NCBI GenBank assembly: GCA_021160485.1
Contig: JAGHCL010000069.1
Span: forward strand, 1 to 8,439
Length of the DNA stretch: 8,439 nt
Direction of reading: 5' to 3'
Origin: Candidatus Desulfofervidaceae bacterium
GTDB lineage: Bacteria; Desulfobacterota; Desulfofervidia; Desulfofervidales; Desulfofervidaceae
The notes below the pieces were generated by a model. It worked only from the letters and a program-made list of their open reading frames with translations, made no database searches and was not told the origin of the DNA. Each line of letters opens with the position of its first letter. The stretch's first letter is position 1. Shown piece after piece: positions 1 through 7,530 of the stretch. The position numbers and the translations under genes are program-made.

Positions 1-2
1 CT

Positions 3-326
3 AAAGGTTCTGTCACATTTAAAGTATCTAAAGCCAAATTAAGCCTTGAGGCATCCTCTATTTTCTTTCCTCTTTCTTTTTTCCACACGATTCAAGGACT
101 TATTGAATTTTCACCAGATATAATTCGCATTTTATCTCTTACAGCTGAAGGTCAAGAGATTTATGCCAAATTAAAGGGGGAAATTGTGAACAACAAGGCT
201 CATCTTAATTTAGAAATGCAAACGGCATCTGCTTTGTCTCGTCCATATTTTGCACTACTAAAAAAATATGAAATTATGCCAGGATATTATAAAATTCCTT
301 TTGACGGAATTCTTACTACGCCCTGA
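3..326 (+). CDS. C-terminal fragment of a GspN/AsmA-like protein (5' truncated by window edge)
   Basis: An open frame enters from the left edge in frame 3 and runs 107 codons to a TGA at 324-326. The visible protein alternates short beta-strand-like stretches with glycines (KGSVTFKVSKAKLSL, then IQGLIEFS, LTAEGQEIYAKLKGEI, HLNLEMQT) and ends in YKIPFDGILTTP. This rhythm, a small G-x-I/L repeat fold closing with a 'G-x-L-x-x-P' tail, resembles the C-terminus of GspN, the T2SS-associated inner-membrane/periplasmic protein related to AsmA-type repeats. No membrane segment lies in the visible part. Only the end of the protein can be seen and there is no catalytic motif to anchor the call, so GspN is a similarity judgement; another AsmA-like or lipid-transfer beta-repeat protein is possible. 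That it is a genuine coding end is better supported than its name. Confidence 0.55.
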   Translation, partial: KGSVTFKVSKAKLSLEASSIFFPLSFFHTIQGLIEFSPDIIRILSLTAEGQEIYAKLKGEIVNNKAHLNLEMQTASALSRPYFALLKKYEIMPGYYKIPFDGILTTP

Positions 327-477
327 TCTTCTTACTAATCTATTAAAATTTGACATAAACTCCGGTATTCTCCTTCAAACCATTTTCAGGTGTCCATCCA
401 AATTAGCAGGCTTTAAGTAGTTGAAACCTCTTCTATCATGATTTAGAAATAAAGCAAAATAACACCCAGGACATCGC
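327..477 (+). promoter_or_regulatory. Intergenic region with candidate sigma-70 promoter for prmC-murA-comEC (-35 421-426, -10 444-449)
   Basis: This is the only gap in the plus-strand block. TTGAAA at 421-426 matches 5 of 6 consensus -35 bases and is followed after 17 bp by TAGAAA at 444-449, which matches 4 of 6 bases of TATAAT. A start near 456 would leave a leader of roughly 20 nt before the prmC ATG at 478. The prmC Shine-Dalgarno is AGGA at 468-471, six bases from the ATG. A perfect TTGACA at 350-355 has no partner -10 at normal spacing. No convincing terminator hairpin follows the upstream gene, so read-through from it is also possible. Confidence 0.35.
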
Positions 478-1356
478 ATGACCAAAGGTTTACACGACCG
501 CTGGACAATTAAAGAAGTGCTTCGCTGGACAACGGATTATTTTAAGCAAAAAGAAATAGATGCCCCTCGCCTTACCGCTGAATTGTTGTTGGCCAGAGTA
601 TTAAAGACCAACCGTCTTCATCTCTATTTAAACTATGACCAGCCTTTGACTCCCCCCGAATTGGCTGCATTTAAAGGCTTAATCAAGCGGCGTTTGGCCC
701 ATGAACCCCTTGCCTATATCTTAGGAGAACACCCTTTTTGGTCTCTGTCTTTTAAAGTGACACCAGCCACCCTTATTCCCCGTCCAGAGACAGAGCTGGT
801 GGTCGAGACTGGTTTAAATATCATCCGCGATAAAAATATTTCTGCCCCTTATATTCTAGATTGGGGCACCGGTAGTGGCATCATTGCTATCTGTCTGGCC
901 AAAGAAATACCGCTAGCAAAGATATTTGCTACAGATATTTCATTAAATGCCCTGAAAGTCGCATGGGAAAATATCCGTCGGCACCAAGTCGAGGTTCATT
1001 TACTTCAAAGCCCTGACCTGACCATCTTTAAACCCGGAAGTTTTGATCTAATCCTCAGTAATCCCCCATATATTAAAACCGCTGTCATCTCTACTCTGGC
1101 CCCGGAAGTAAAAGACTATGAACCCAGGTCCGCCCTGGATGGGGGAGAGGATGGATTAAAATATATCCGTTATTTACTGAAACACACCCCCACTTACCTG
1201 AAGACAGAAGGCTGGCTAGTAATGGAAATAGGCTATGACCAAAAAGAAGCGGTAGAAAGAATAGTGTCTTCTCTTTCTTGTTGGCTACCACCTGCTTTTT
1301 TTAAAGACCATGCTGGACATAATAGGGTGGTTGCGGTAAAAAAGAAGCATGGATAA
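478..1356 (+). CDS. prmC: PrmC (HemK), peptide chain release factor N5-glutamine methyltransferase
   Basis: This cytoplasmic enzyme transfers a methyl group from S-adenosylmethionine to the glutamine of the GGQ motif of RF1 and RF2. At 292 residues it is of normal family length. Residues 1-85 form the helical N-terminal domain that contacts the release factor. LIPRPETE (99-106) is the family hallmark linking to the Rossmann domain. The SAM-binding motif I is DWGTGSG (128-134), with Trp where Leu is usual, and D153 in ATDIS is the expected ribose-binding acid. NPPY (195-198) is the glutamine-binding motif and DGGEDGL (221-227) the conserved segment after it. The ATG at 478 has AGGA six bases upstream. 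The 3' end overlaps murA by 8 bp. prfA, the usual partner just upstream, is not the preceding gene here. Confidence 0.95.
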   Translation: MTKGLHDRWTIKEVLRWTTDYFKQKEIDAPRLTAELLLARVLKTNRLHLYLNYDQPLTPPELAAFKGLIKRRLAHEPLAYILGEHPFWSLSFKVTPATLIPRPETELVVETGLNIIRDKNISAPYILDWGTGSGIIAICLAKEIPLAKIFATDISLNALKVAWENIRRHQVEVHLLQSPDLTIFKPGSFDLILSNPPYIKTAVISTLAPEVKDYEPRSALDGGEDGLKYIRYLLKHTPTYLKTEGWLVMEIGYDQKEAVERIVSSLSCWLPPAFFKDHAGHNRVVAVKKKHG

Positions 1357-2602
1357 ATTTATTATTTACGGGGGTAAACCCCTTAAAGGAAAGGTGGCTA
1401 TTAGCGGGGCAAAAAATGCTGCCCTACCTATGTTGGTAGCCAGTTTGCTTACAAAAGAAACAATTACTTATTATGGTGTACCAAACTTAAAAGATATTTT
1501 TACTATTAAAACCATTCTTACCAAACTAGGTGTAGATTTCTCTGGCAGCGATCCTCTTATAGCCCGGGCGCAAAAGTTAAGAAGTCACTGTGCTCCTTAC
1601 GAGCTTGTGCGCACAATGCGTGCCTCTATCCTGGTATTGGGGCCACTTTTGGCCCGGTTCAAAAAGGCTTATGTCAGCCTACCTGGAGGTTGTGCTATCG
1701 GGGCACGACCAGTAGATTTACACCTTCGGGGTCTTACCCAGATGGGAGCAGAAATAAGGTTGGAAAAGGGGTATATCAAGGCCGAAACAGAATGCCTGAA
1801 AGGAGCAGAAATTTACCTGGATATACCTACTGTTACCGGCACAGAAAATCTAATGATGGCGGCCTCTTTAGCCAAAGGCACGACTGTAATTAGAAATGCT
1901 GCCTGTGAACCAGAAGTTACCGCCCTGGCCAGAATGCTTAAGCAAATGGGGGCTGAAATAGAAGGTGAAGGCACTGATGTCATTTACATCCGGGGGGTAG
2001 ATGCGTTAAACGGCACCACCTGCACCATTATTCCCGATAGAATTGAAGCTGGCACCTATATGGCCGCCGCCGGCATCACCGGTGGGGAAATTTACTTACA
2101 ACGCTGCCCTCTAGAGTTTCTAGGGGCGGTGGTAGATAAATTAAGGGAAGCAGGCCTGACTATTACCTCAGAAGGGGATATGGTTAAAGTAACGGCCCCT
2201 TCTGTTATTAACAGCACAGATATCACCACCCTACCATATCCAGGATTTCCTACCGACATGCAGGCTCAGTTTATGGCCTTGATGTGTCTAGGAAATGGGG
2301 TAAGTGTTATTACTGAACGCATTTTTGAAAATCGGTTTATGCATGTCTTGGAATTAAAACGTCTCGGGGCAGATATTAAAATTGACGGAGCAAGTGCAAT
2401 TGTCAGGGGAGTACCCAAACTCATTGGAGCACCAGTGATGGCCACGGACTTACGCGCCAGTGCTTCCCTTGTCCTAGCAGGTTTGGCGGCTGAAGGAATA
2501 ACAGAAATTCACCGCATCTATCATTTAGATAGGGGTTATGTCCAAATGGAAAAAAAGCTCCAGGCCCTTGGAGCAGAAATTGAACGGGTGGCCGTGGGGT
2601 AA
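1349..2602 (+). CDS. murA: MurA, UDP-N-acetylglucosamine 1-carboxyvinyltransferase
   Basis: MurA transfers enolpyruvate from PEP to the 3'-OH of UDP-GlcNAc in the cytoplasm, the first committed step of peptidoglycan synthesis. The 417 residues are full length for the family and the N-terminus ([16 protein letters not shown]) aligns with known MurA starts, supporting the ATG at 1349 inside the end of prmC. K22-N23 in GAKNAALP, the catalytic cysteine C115 in [12 protein letters not shown]303 in PTDMQAQ and R395 in LDRGY are all present. Because the loop residue is Cys and not Asp, the enzyme is predicted to be of the fosfomycin-sensitive kind (established for the family, not tested here). The two EPSP-synthase-type lobes are intact. 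It overlaps prmC by 8 bp and its 3' end runs into comEC, consistent with one transcript. Confidence 0.97.
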   Translation: MDKFIIYGGKPLKGKVAISGAKNAALPMLVASLLTKETITYYGVPNLKDIFTIKTILTKLGVDFSGSDPLIARAQKLRSHCAPYELVRTMRASILVLGPLLARFKKAYVSLPGGCAIGARPVDLHLRGLTQMGAEIRLEKGYIKAETECLKGAEIYLDIPTVTGTENLMMAASLAKGTTVIRNAACEPEVTALARMLKQMGAEIEGEGTDVIYIRGVDALNGTTCTIIPDRIEAGTYMAAAGITGGEIYLQRCPLEFLGAVVDKLREAGLTITSEGDMVKVTAPSVINSTDITTLPYPGFPTDMQAQFMALMCLGNGVSVITERIFENRFMHVLELKRLGADIKIDGASAIVRGVPKLIGAPVMATDLRASASLVLAGLAAEGITEIHRIYHLDRGYVQMEKKLQALGAEIERVAVG

Positions 2603-5021
2603 ACACCCCCTTATCTTCTTTCTCCCCTTTTACCTAAGTGGCTTACTTGTTGGTAAAATATGGCCTCAGGGAAAATTTTATTTTCTCTTCTTAACCTTAA
2701 TTTGCCTGACTGGAGCAATAATTTTTTATCGGCGTCCGTTTTTCCCCTTTACCCTAGGGGCCTTTCTTGCAGCCGCGGGGGCCTTGTGGCAGAGCTGTTT
2801 TTTCTTACCTCCACATTCATCGCGCCATATTACTGCTTATTGGGATAAACATGTATGCTTAAGAGGAAGAATCTCTTCTATTTCTGCTGGCGATGAAAGA
2901 AGCCGCCTGATTTTAGACCATCTTTGTCTTTTAAAAGACAAGAAAAAATTACAAATAATTAAAGGAAAAATCCTTGTTACCATTCATCGTCCCCATCATG
3001 TCTATCGTCTTGGCCATGTTATTGAGATAAACGGCAAACTGAAACCTTTACGGAACTTTGGCAATCCCGGGAGTTTTGATTACGCCTCCTTCTGGCAGGG
3101 AAAAGGAGTATGGGCAAGGATGTTTGTTGAAGGCAGGAATGTAATTATATATGGCTATCAGCGGCCAAATTTATGGTCTTACTTGCTGGAAAGCTACCGG
3201 GAAAGGCTCCGAACATTTCTTGAGCAAACTTTACCACAACCCTCGCTTGGCATTTATCAGGCCCTGCTTTTGGGAGAAAAAGATAAGATTCCATCCTATA
3301 TCAAGGACGATTTTTCCTTCACCGGCACCAGCCATCTCCTGGCTATCTCTGGTTTACACCTGGGAATGGTGATGACCATATTTTATGTCCTTTTCTGGTT
3401 CACTATTTCCCGTTTTGAATGCATCTTACTCAGTTTAGAAGGGAAAAAACTAGCTGCTTTCTTGGCCTTTATTCCTACTTTTCTTTATGCCTCTTTGGCC
3501 CATTTTTCACCAGCGACCAGTCGTTCCTTTCTTATGCTTGTATTCTTCTGGTGGCTCTATTTCAGCCGTCGTTTTAAAAATACTTGGGTCTTTCTGGCAA
3601 CAGCCGCCTGGATATTATTGCTTTTTCATCCACCCATGCTGTTTCAACTTTCTTTCCAGCTTTCTTTCCTCGCCTTGGCATCCATTTTTTATCTGACTCC
3701 TCGTTTACCTTATGGAAAATGCTTACTTTCATTAAAACCAGATTCTCTGTGGAAGAAGGTACTTCGTTACATTTCCTTATCTTTCTATGGCACCCTAGCT
3801 GCCTGGTTGGGAACGCTACCAGTGGTATTACACTATTTTGCAGGTATCTCCTTGGGGGCGCCGTTTCTTAACCTTCTGGCTATCCCTTTGGTTGGATTTG
3901 TTATCTTGCCTGCAGGTCTCATTAGTATCTTCATTCTCCCCCTGTCTGTTTCTCTTGCTCAAAGCTTCATCTTACTTGGAGATAAAGTCCTGAATGTAGT
4001 GCTTCTGTATTTACATAAGCTAGCTGCCCTATCTGGCATTTTCGTTTGGAGCTTTATTCCAAACTGGAGTGAGGTTTTGGTCTTGTATATTCTGTTTCTA
4101 TCTCTTTGGCATTTTAAACACCGCCTGACAAGATATATCCTGGCCGGTAGTTTATGCTTTTTCCTTTTGGATTTTGGCTATAATGCATGCCAACAACACG
4201 CTAAAACTCTGCGCATCTCCTTTTTAGATGTAGGTCACAGCACCTCTGTCTTTTTGCAATTCCCGCAAGGCAAAACCATGCTTTTAGGCGGAGGAGGCTT
4301 TCGGCATTCGGCCTATGACCCAGGCAGGTTTATTGTCGCCAGAGCCCTTTGGGCCCAGAAAATAATGGATATTAATTACCTTGTTTTACCTACACCTCAT
4401 TATAGCTACCTCAAAGGCCTTGTTTTTATCTCCAGCCACTTTAATCCCCAAGTCCTCTGGACAAATGGACTTGTCGCCTATGATCCGGATTATTGGAATT
4501 TATATTATACATGCAAAGAACAAGGAGTTCCTATTTTCACTCCCAAGATCCTTCCTAGAATCCAAAAGATAAATGGTGTCACTGTAAAACTCCTTTATCC
4601 CCTTCCAAATCAAAAGATTTCATCTTATAAAGATAGCCTTGTTCTACAATTTATCTATAAACATATGTCCTTTCTCTTCCCCTTTTACCTCTCCCGCCGG
4701 GCAGCACATGCTCTTATCAAATTCCCTTTAAAGAGCGATGTCCTGCTTGCCCCAAATTATGGCAGCAAAGAAGCCAATTTCCCTGCCTTTGTGCAAGCAG
4801 TAAGTCCCAGATATGTGGTGTTTCCCACGGGCAGACCACCATCAGCCAGCGTGATGGCCGGCTATCTAAGAAAAGGTATCTCTGTGCTTTTTACTGCCAA
4901 AGCGGGAATGATTACCTTTGTCACGGATGGAACGTATCTAAAGGTAAAAACCTACCATCCTCAAACCAGAACTGTTTCTGCGTTACCTGCTGCAAAAATT
5001 GTTTATCATGAGAAACAATAA
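2538..5021 (+). CDS. comEC: ComEC/Rec2-family DNA uptake channel with a degenerate metallo-beta-lactamase-like domain
   Basis: ComEC carries single-stranded DNA across the inner membrane in natural transformation. From the ATG at 2538 it has 827 residues, a normal full length. Residues ~24-90 are membrane segments and ~95-205 a soluble OB-like region (DUF4131 part). The Competence core runs ~235-500, with the hallmark GTSHLLAISGLHLGMV at 263-278 and R329 in PATSRSFLM, followed by many membrane helices up to ~550. Residues ~555-803 have the layout of the C-terminal metallo-beta-lactamase domain (FLDVG 562-566, VLLAPNYGS 735-743), but the metal-binding residues are replaced. The first codon is uncertain: TTG at 2580 has a better-spaced GGAG and would give 813 residues. 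The 5' end overlaps murA; the 3' end overlaps cbiO on the opposite strand. No comEA-like gene is in view, so competence itself is not established. Confidence 0.92.
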   Translation: MSKWKKSSRPLEQKLNGWPWGKHPLIFFLPFYLSGLLVGKIWPQGKFYFLFLTLICLTGAIIFYRRPFFPFTLGAFLAAAGALWQSCFFLPPHSSRHITAYWDKHVCLRGRISSISAGDERSRLILDHLCLLKDKKKLQIIKGKILVTIHRPHHVYRLGHVIEINGKLKPLRNFGNPGSFDYASFWQGKGVWARMFVEGRNVIIYGYQRPNLWSYLLESYRERLRTFLEQTLPQPSLGIYQALLLGEKDKIPSYIKDDFSFTGTSHLLAISGLHLGMVMTIFYVLFWFTISRFECILLSLEGKKLAAFLAFIPTFLYASLAHFSPATSRSFLMLVFFWWLYFSRRFKNTWVFLATAAWILLLFHPPMLFQLSFQLSFLALASIFYLTPRLPYGKCLLSLKPDSLWKKVLRYISLSFYGTLAAWLGTLPVVLHYFAGISLGAPFLNLLAIPLVGFVILPAGLISIFILPLSVSLAQSFILLGDKVLNVVLLYLHKLAALSGIFVWSFIPNWSEVLVLYILFLSLWHFKHRLTRYILAGSLCFFLLDFGYNACQQHAKTLRISFLDVGHSTSVFLQFPQGKTMLLGGGGFRHSAYDPGRFIVARALWAQKIMDINYLVLPTPHYSYLKGLVFISSHFNPQVLWTNGLVAYDPDYWNLYYTCKEQGVPIFTPKILPRIQKINGVTVKLLYPLPNQKISSYKDSLVLQFIYKHMSFLFPFYLSRRAAHALIKFPLKSDVLLAPNYGSKEANFPAFVQAVSPRYVVFPTGRPPSASVMAGYLRKGISVLFTAKAGMITFVTDGTYLKVKTYHPQTRTVSALPAAKIVYHEKQ
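2570..2582 (+). promoter_or_regulatory. Alternative comEC ribosome-binding site and TTG start
   Basis: GGAG at 2570-2573 lies six bases before an in-frame TTG at 2580-2582, a textbook spacing. The upstream ATG at 2538 has AGGGG at 2531-2535 but only two bases between it and the start. Starting at TTG removes 14 residues (ending in KL) that are merely the murA 3' end read in another frame, and leaves [13 protein letters not shown] leading directly into the first membrane segment. The murA-comEC overlap would fall from 65 to 23 bp. Confidence 0.4.
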
Positions 5022-5586
5022 GATAGGACAGAGAAAGGCGGCTAAGGATGGAAACAAGTCGTTTTATATTTTGGGGATCCAGGTCACCGGTAGGCTCATC
5101 TAACAATAATACTTCTGGTTGCATAGCCAATAAGGAAGCCAAGGCCACCAATCGTTTTTCTCCCCCAGACAATTTATAGGTCACCCTGTCTTCAAATCCT
5201 GCCAAACCTACCAAACCAAGGGTCCGGGAAACAATTTTTGCCACCTCTTGACGGGGAATGCCCAAATTAAGCGGGCCAAAGGCAATTTCTTCGGCCACGG
5301 TTGGGCAAAAAAGCTGGTCATCTGGATCCTGGAACATAAACCCAATTTTACTTCGCACTTCATAAAAATCGGTCTCTGTCTGTCTCTCTTTACCCATAAT
5401 TACTACACGGCCTGCCTGTGGTTTTAACAACCCTACGATAATTTGTAAAAAAGTGGTTTTACCTGTCCCATTTGGCCCCATAATACCTACTCTTTCCCCT
5501 TTTTTTAGAGAAAAATTGAGACCATGGAGAACAATCTTACCTCTAGGATAGGCAAAGCTTATATCTTCCAGTTTGATCACTTCCAT
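4921..5586 (-). CDS. cbiO: CbiO/NikO-type ATPase of a nickel/cobalt ECF transporter
   Basis: This cytoplasmic ABC ATPase drives the ECF-type metal importer through CbiQ. All nucleotide-binding motifs are intact: Walker A GPNGTGKT (37-44), Q-loop Q86 followed by DPDDQLF (87-93, typical of the CbiO/EcfA group), signature LSGGE (139-143), Walker B VLLLDEPT (159-166), D-loop GDLD (167-170) and H-loop H193 in VSHD. At 221 residues it is shorter than many family members, ending soon after the last beta-strand without the usual C-terminal extension. Its ATG overlaps the cbiQ end by 10 nt (ATGGAAGTGA), implying coupled translation. The last 33 codons and the stop overlap the 3' end of comEC on the other strand. 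Only one ATPase gene is present, so it would act as a homodimer, as is usual for CbiMQO systems. Confidence 0.95.
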   Translation of the reverse strand: MEVIKLEDISFAYPRGKIVLHGLNFSLKKGERVGIMGPNGTGKTTFLQIIVGLLKPQAGRVVIMGKERQTETDFYEVRSKIGFMFQDPDDQLFCPTVAEEIAFGPLNLGIPRQEVAKIVSRTLGLVGLAGFEDRVTYKLSGGEKRLVALASLLAMQPEVLLLDEPTGDLDPQNIKRLVSILSRLSLSYLIVSHDKQFLQQVTQKQFWFEDGRFLPLDTFHP

Positions 5587-6326
5587 GCCAAGATTGCTAA
5601 AAAGAGCAGGTAAATAGTAGCTGCCATGGAAAGCAAGCGGTCTTTGGTGGTCATTTTAAAATGTCTAAAGACAGGAAAAGTTCCTTGAAAGCCCCGGCAC
5701 ACCATGGCCTTATACACTCTTTCCGAACGGTCATAACTCTTGATTAATAGGCTGGCAACTAAATAAGCATAGGTTTTATAAGTATAAATATTGGTCTTAG
5801 GAGTAAAACACCTCAATTTTACTGCCCTCATGAGCTTTTGATACTGCCGATAAATAACATGAATATAGCGAAAAGTAAAGAAAATGAGCTGAACCAGCTT
5901 GCTAGGCACATGGAGGTGATGCAGGGCATGGGCGAGAGAAAAAATGGAAGTAGTGGAAAGTAAAAGAATAACACAGGTTAATATAAGATTGGATTTTAAA
6001 AAGATATAAAGGGCATAAAAAAAACCTTGCTTGGTTAAAGTAAGCGGACCCAACGCATAAATAACCTGACCGGGATAACTAAACGGCAAAATGATGACCA
6101 ACAATACGATAAAGGTATTAACCACTAAAATGCGTTTTAGAATGTCTCTCATGTTTAATTTGGTCAAAACAAATACCACCACCACAAAGAAGAACGCCCA
6201 TAACAAAGCTGAAAGGTGCCAGGTGGTTGCTACAATAATGGCAAAGAAAAAGGCAAAGAGAATTCGGATACGAGGGTCAAGATTATGAATGAAGCTATTT
6301 CCATTGGCAAATGGTTCCTGTAACAT
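5577..6326 (-). CDS. cbiQ: CbiQ/NikQ-type transmembrane coupling (T) component of a nickel/cobalt ECF transporter
   Basis: CbiQ is the integral membrane protein that links the ATPase to the metal-binding S component. The 249-residue protein opens with NSFIHNLDPRIRILFAFFFA (10-29), the conserved start of the family, and has about five hydrophobic segments (roughly 22-55, 68-84, 103-128, 143-156 and 232-247). The cytoplasmic coupling region carries the two expected basic motifs: KLRCF (170-174) and SERVYKAMVCRGFQG (201-215), where the usual Ala-Arg-Gly signature reads Cys-Arg-Gly. Membership of the metal subgroup rests on this signature plus its neighbours. It starts 8 bp after the nikL stop; an AGAGGA sequence at the end of nikL is the likely, somewhat distant, ribosome-binding site. 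It overlaps cbiO by 10 nt. Confidence 0.93.
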   Translation of the reverse strand: MLQEPFANGNSFIHNLDPRIRILFAFFFAIIVATTWHLSALLWAFFFVVVVFVLTKLNMRDILKRILVVNTFIVLLVIILPFSYPGQVIYALGPLTLTKQGFFYALYIFLKSNLILTCVILLLSTTSIFSLAHALHHLHVPSKLVQLIFFTFRYIHVIYRQYQKLMRAVKLRCFTPKTNIYTYKTYAYLVASLLIKSYDRSERVYKAMVCRGFQGTFPVFRHFKMTTKDRLLSMAATIYLLFLAILAWK

Positions 6327-6334
6327 TGTTTTTT

Positions 6335-6928
6335 TTATTTCCTCTGTTTTTGAAAATAAGCCCAGATGCCAAATATACCCAAAATATAACCAATTCCGCC
6401 AAAGATTTCGGTGAAAGAAGGACGGTCAAGCCTTTGTTCTACTTGGACCATTTTTTCAAACAAGGGTTTTAATTGCTTAGACATTTCCTCCCGAATTATC
6501 TGACGCATATCTTCTGCTGCTTGAGGTGTATTTGTGAGCGTCGGCTTAACAGTTGAAGGTACAACCGTTGTTTGTGAGGAAGGATTTACAACTTCACCAC
6601 TTGATGTCAATTCTTTAGCTTCTACCTTCGCTACAGCCCTGTGCCCCAATTCTGCCTCCACAACAATTTTTAAATCAGTTATCGCCGGCGGTTTAAAATG
6701 AAAACATCCCTTCGCATCAGTTGTGCCAGTCAATAAAAGTTTATTTGTTTTGGCATCATAAACCATCACCTTGGCATTTTTTGCCTTTCCTCCACCGCTA
6801 AAATAGGTTTCTGTATAGACAATTCCGTTCTCCACATAGGCAAAGGTAGTGATCTTATGAGCTGAAGCAGCCGAAGTGAAAAAAACAAAAAATAAGAAGA
6901 AAGACAGCCATATACACCTACATTTCAT
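6335..6928 (-). CDS. nikL: NikL-like membrane-anchored extracytoplasmic component of a nickel/cobalt ECF transporter
   Basis: The 197-residue protein has a signal peptide (1-23, ending SAASA) predicted to be cut before H24. Then comes a beta-rich domain (~24-103) resembling the carboxypeptidase-regulatory/Ig-like fold: ENGIVYTETYFSGGGKAKNAKV, with DAKGCFHF (71-78) and a GHRAVAK segment (95-101). A Ser/Thr/Pro-rich linker (~108-136), a charged helix likely to form a coiled coil (~138-168) and one C-terminal membrane helix (~173-191) with a basic tail (QKQRK) follow. This architecture and its place between cbiM and cbiQ match NikL of NikKMLQO systems, an accessory subunit replacing NikN/CbiN; its exact role is not settled. 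It overlaps cbiM by 4 nt (ATGA). The NikL name rests on architecture and gene order, not on a catalytic motif. Confidence 0.75.
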   Translation of the reverse strand: MKCRCIWLSFFLFFVFFTSAASAHKITTFAYVENGIVYTETYFSGGGKAKNAKVMVYDAKTNKLLLTGTTDAKGCFHFKPPAITDLKIVVEAELGHRAVAKVEAKELTSSGEVVNPSSQTTVVPSTVKPTLTNTPQAAEDMRQIIREEMSKQLKPLFEKMVQVEQRLDRPSFTEIFGGIGYILGIFGIWAYFQKQRK

Positions 6929-7530
6929 TTATCTACTCCTAAAATTTCTGGTTTGGCCTTATGTAAAAAGTTAAGAATGACAGCCGTAATAATGGCTTCT
7001 ATTATTATTACTGGTACATGAGCCACAAGCACAAGTTTGGCCACAGGGATAAAACCTTGTCCAGTGAACACCAATTCTAAGGCCACGAATAGGCCTGCTA
7101 AAGAAATACCTATCACAGCAGCCAGTATCCCTGCTAAGGTGATTGAATGTGGCTTCCCAATTTTCAGCAGGGGATGACAGATAAAATAAGCGATTACTCC
7201 AGGAAAGGCCATATTGAATGTATTCACTCCTAGGGTAGTAAGACCACCAAACTGAAATAAAATGGTCTGTAAAAATAAGGCAATAAGCAGGGCAGGAAAG
7301 GTAATCCATCCCAAAATTATTCCGGCAAGACCGTTTAAAATCAGATGCACGCTGCTAGGGCCCAAAGGGACGTGAATTAATGACGCCACAAAAAAGGCAG
7401 AAGACAAAATAGCTGTCTGTGGAACTGTTTCATGTCGGAGGCGCTTTAAACCTAAGGCTGTTCCACCTGCCGTCAAAATGGCACCGGTCACGAGGACCGG
7501 CACCGACAATATCCCGTCTGAAATATGCAT
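6925..7530 (-). CDS. cbiM: CbiM/NikM-type substrate-specific (S) component of a nickel/cobalt ECF transporter
   Basis: This integral membrane protein binds the metal ion and gives the transporter its specificity. It begins MHISDGILS, the invariant family start in which the N-terminal amine and His2 are metal ligands; there is no signal peptide, as required for that role. H62 in SSVHLILNGLAG corresponds to the third ligand region known from NikM structures. At 201 residues it is of family length, with about six to seven hydrophobic segments and the conserved GVNTFNMAFPG (101-111). The VHL-x3-NGL-x-G-x2-LGW pattern is closer to what I recall of NikM than to the GGTSGHLLGG of cobalt CbiM, so nickel is the more likely substrate; cbiM is used as the family symbol and nikM may be the better name. 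It overlaps nikK by 1 nt (TAATG) and nikL by 4 nt. Confidence 0.93.
   Translation of the reverse strand: MHISDGILSVPVLVTGAILTAGGTALGLKRLRHETVPQTAILSSAFFVASLIHVPLGPSSVHLILNGLAGIILGWITFPALLIALFLQTILFQFGGLTTLGVNTFNMAFPGVIAYFICHPLLKIGKPHSITLAGILAAVIGISLAGLFVALELVFTGQGFIPVAKLVLVAHVPVIIIEAIITAVILNFLHKAKPEILGVDK

Noticed and set aside
350..355. Perfect TTGACA as a -35 box
   Set aside because: No acceptable -10 hexamer lies 16-18 bp downstream; the 421-449 pair is better.
1091..1291. 66-codon open frame on the minus strand opposite prmC
   Set aside because: It lies antisense to conserved prmC codons, has no convincing ribosome-binding site and no family resemblance.
3584..3871. 95-codon open frame on the plus strand inside comEC
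   Set aside because: It is a shifted-frame shadow within the membrane-segment region of comEC; its hydrophobicity comes from the T-rich codons of the real gene.
4998..5019. Inverted repeat ATTGTTT / AAACAAT with an 8-base loop at the comEC stop, followed by a T-run on the minus strand
   Set aside because: It looks like a weak terminator on the minus strand, but there it lies inside cbiO across the H-loop codons, and on the plus strand no T-run follows. The stem is AT-rich. Coding constraint explains it adequately.
6971..7309. 112-codon open frame on the minus strand inside cbiM
   Set aside because: It is a shifted-frame shadow of cbiM, rich in Cys, Tyr and Ser, without a ribosome-binding site or recognisable domain.
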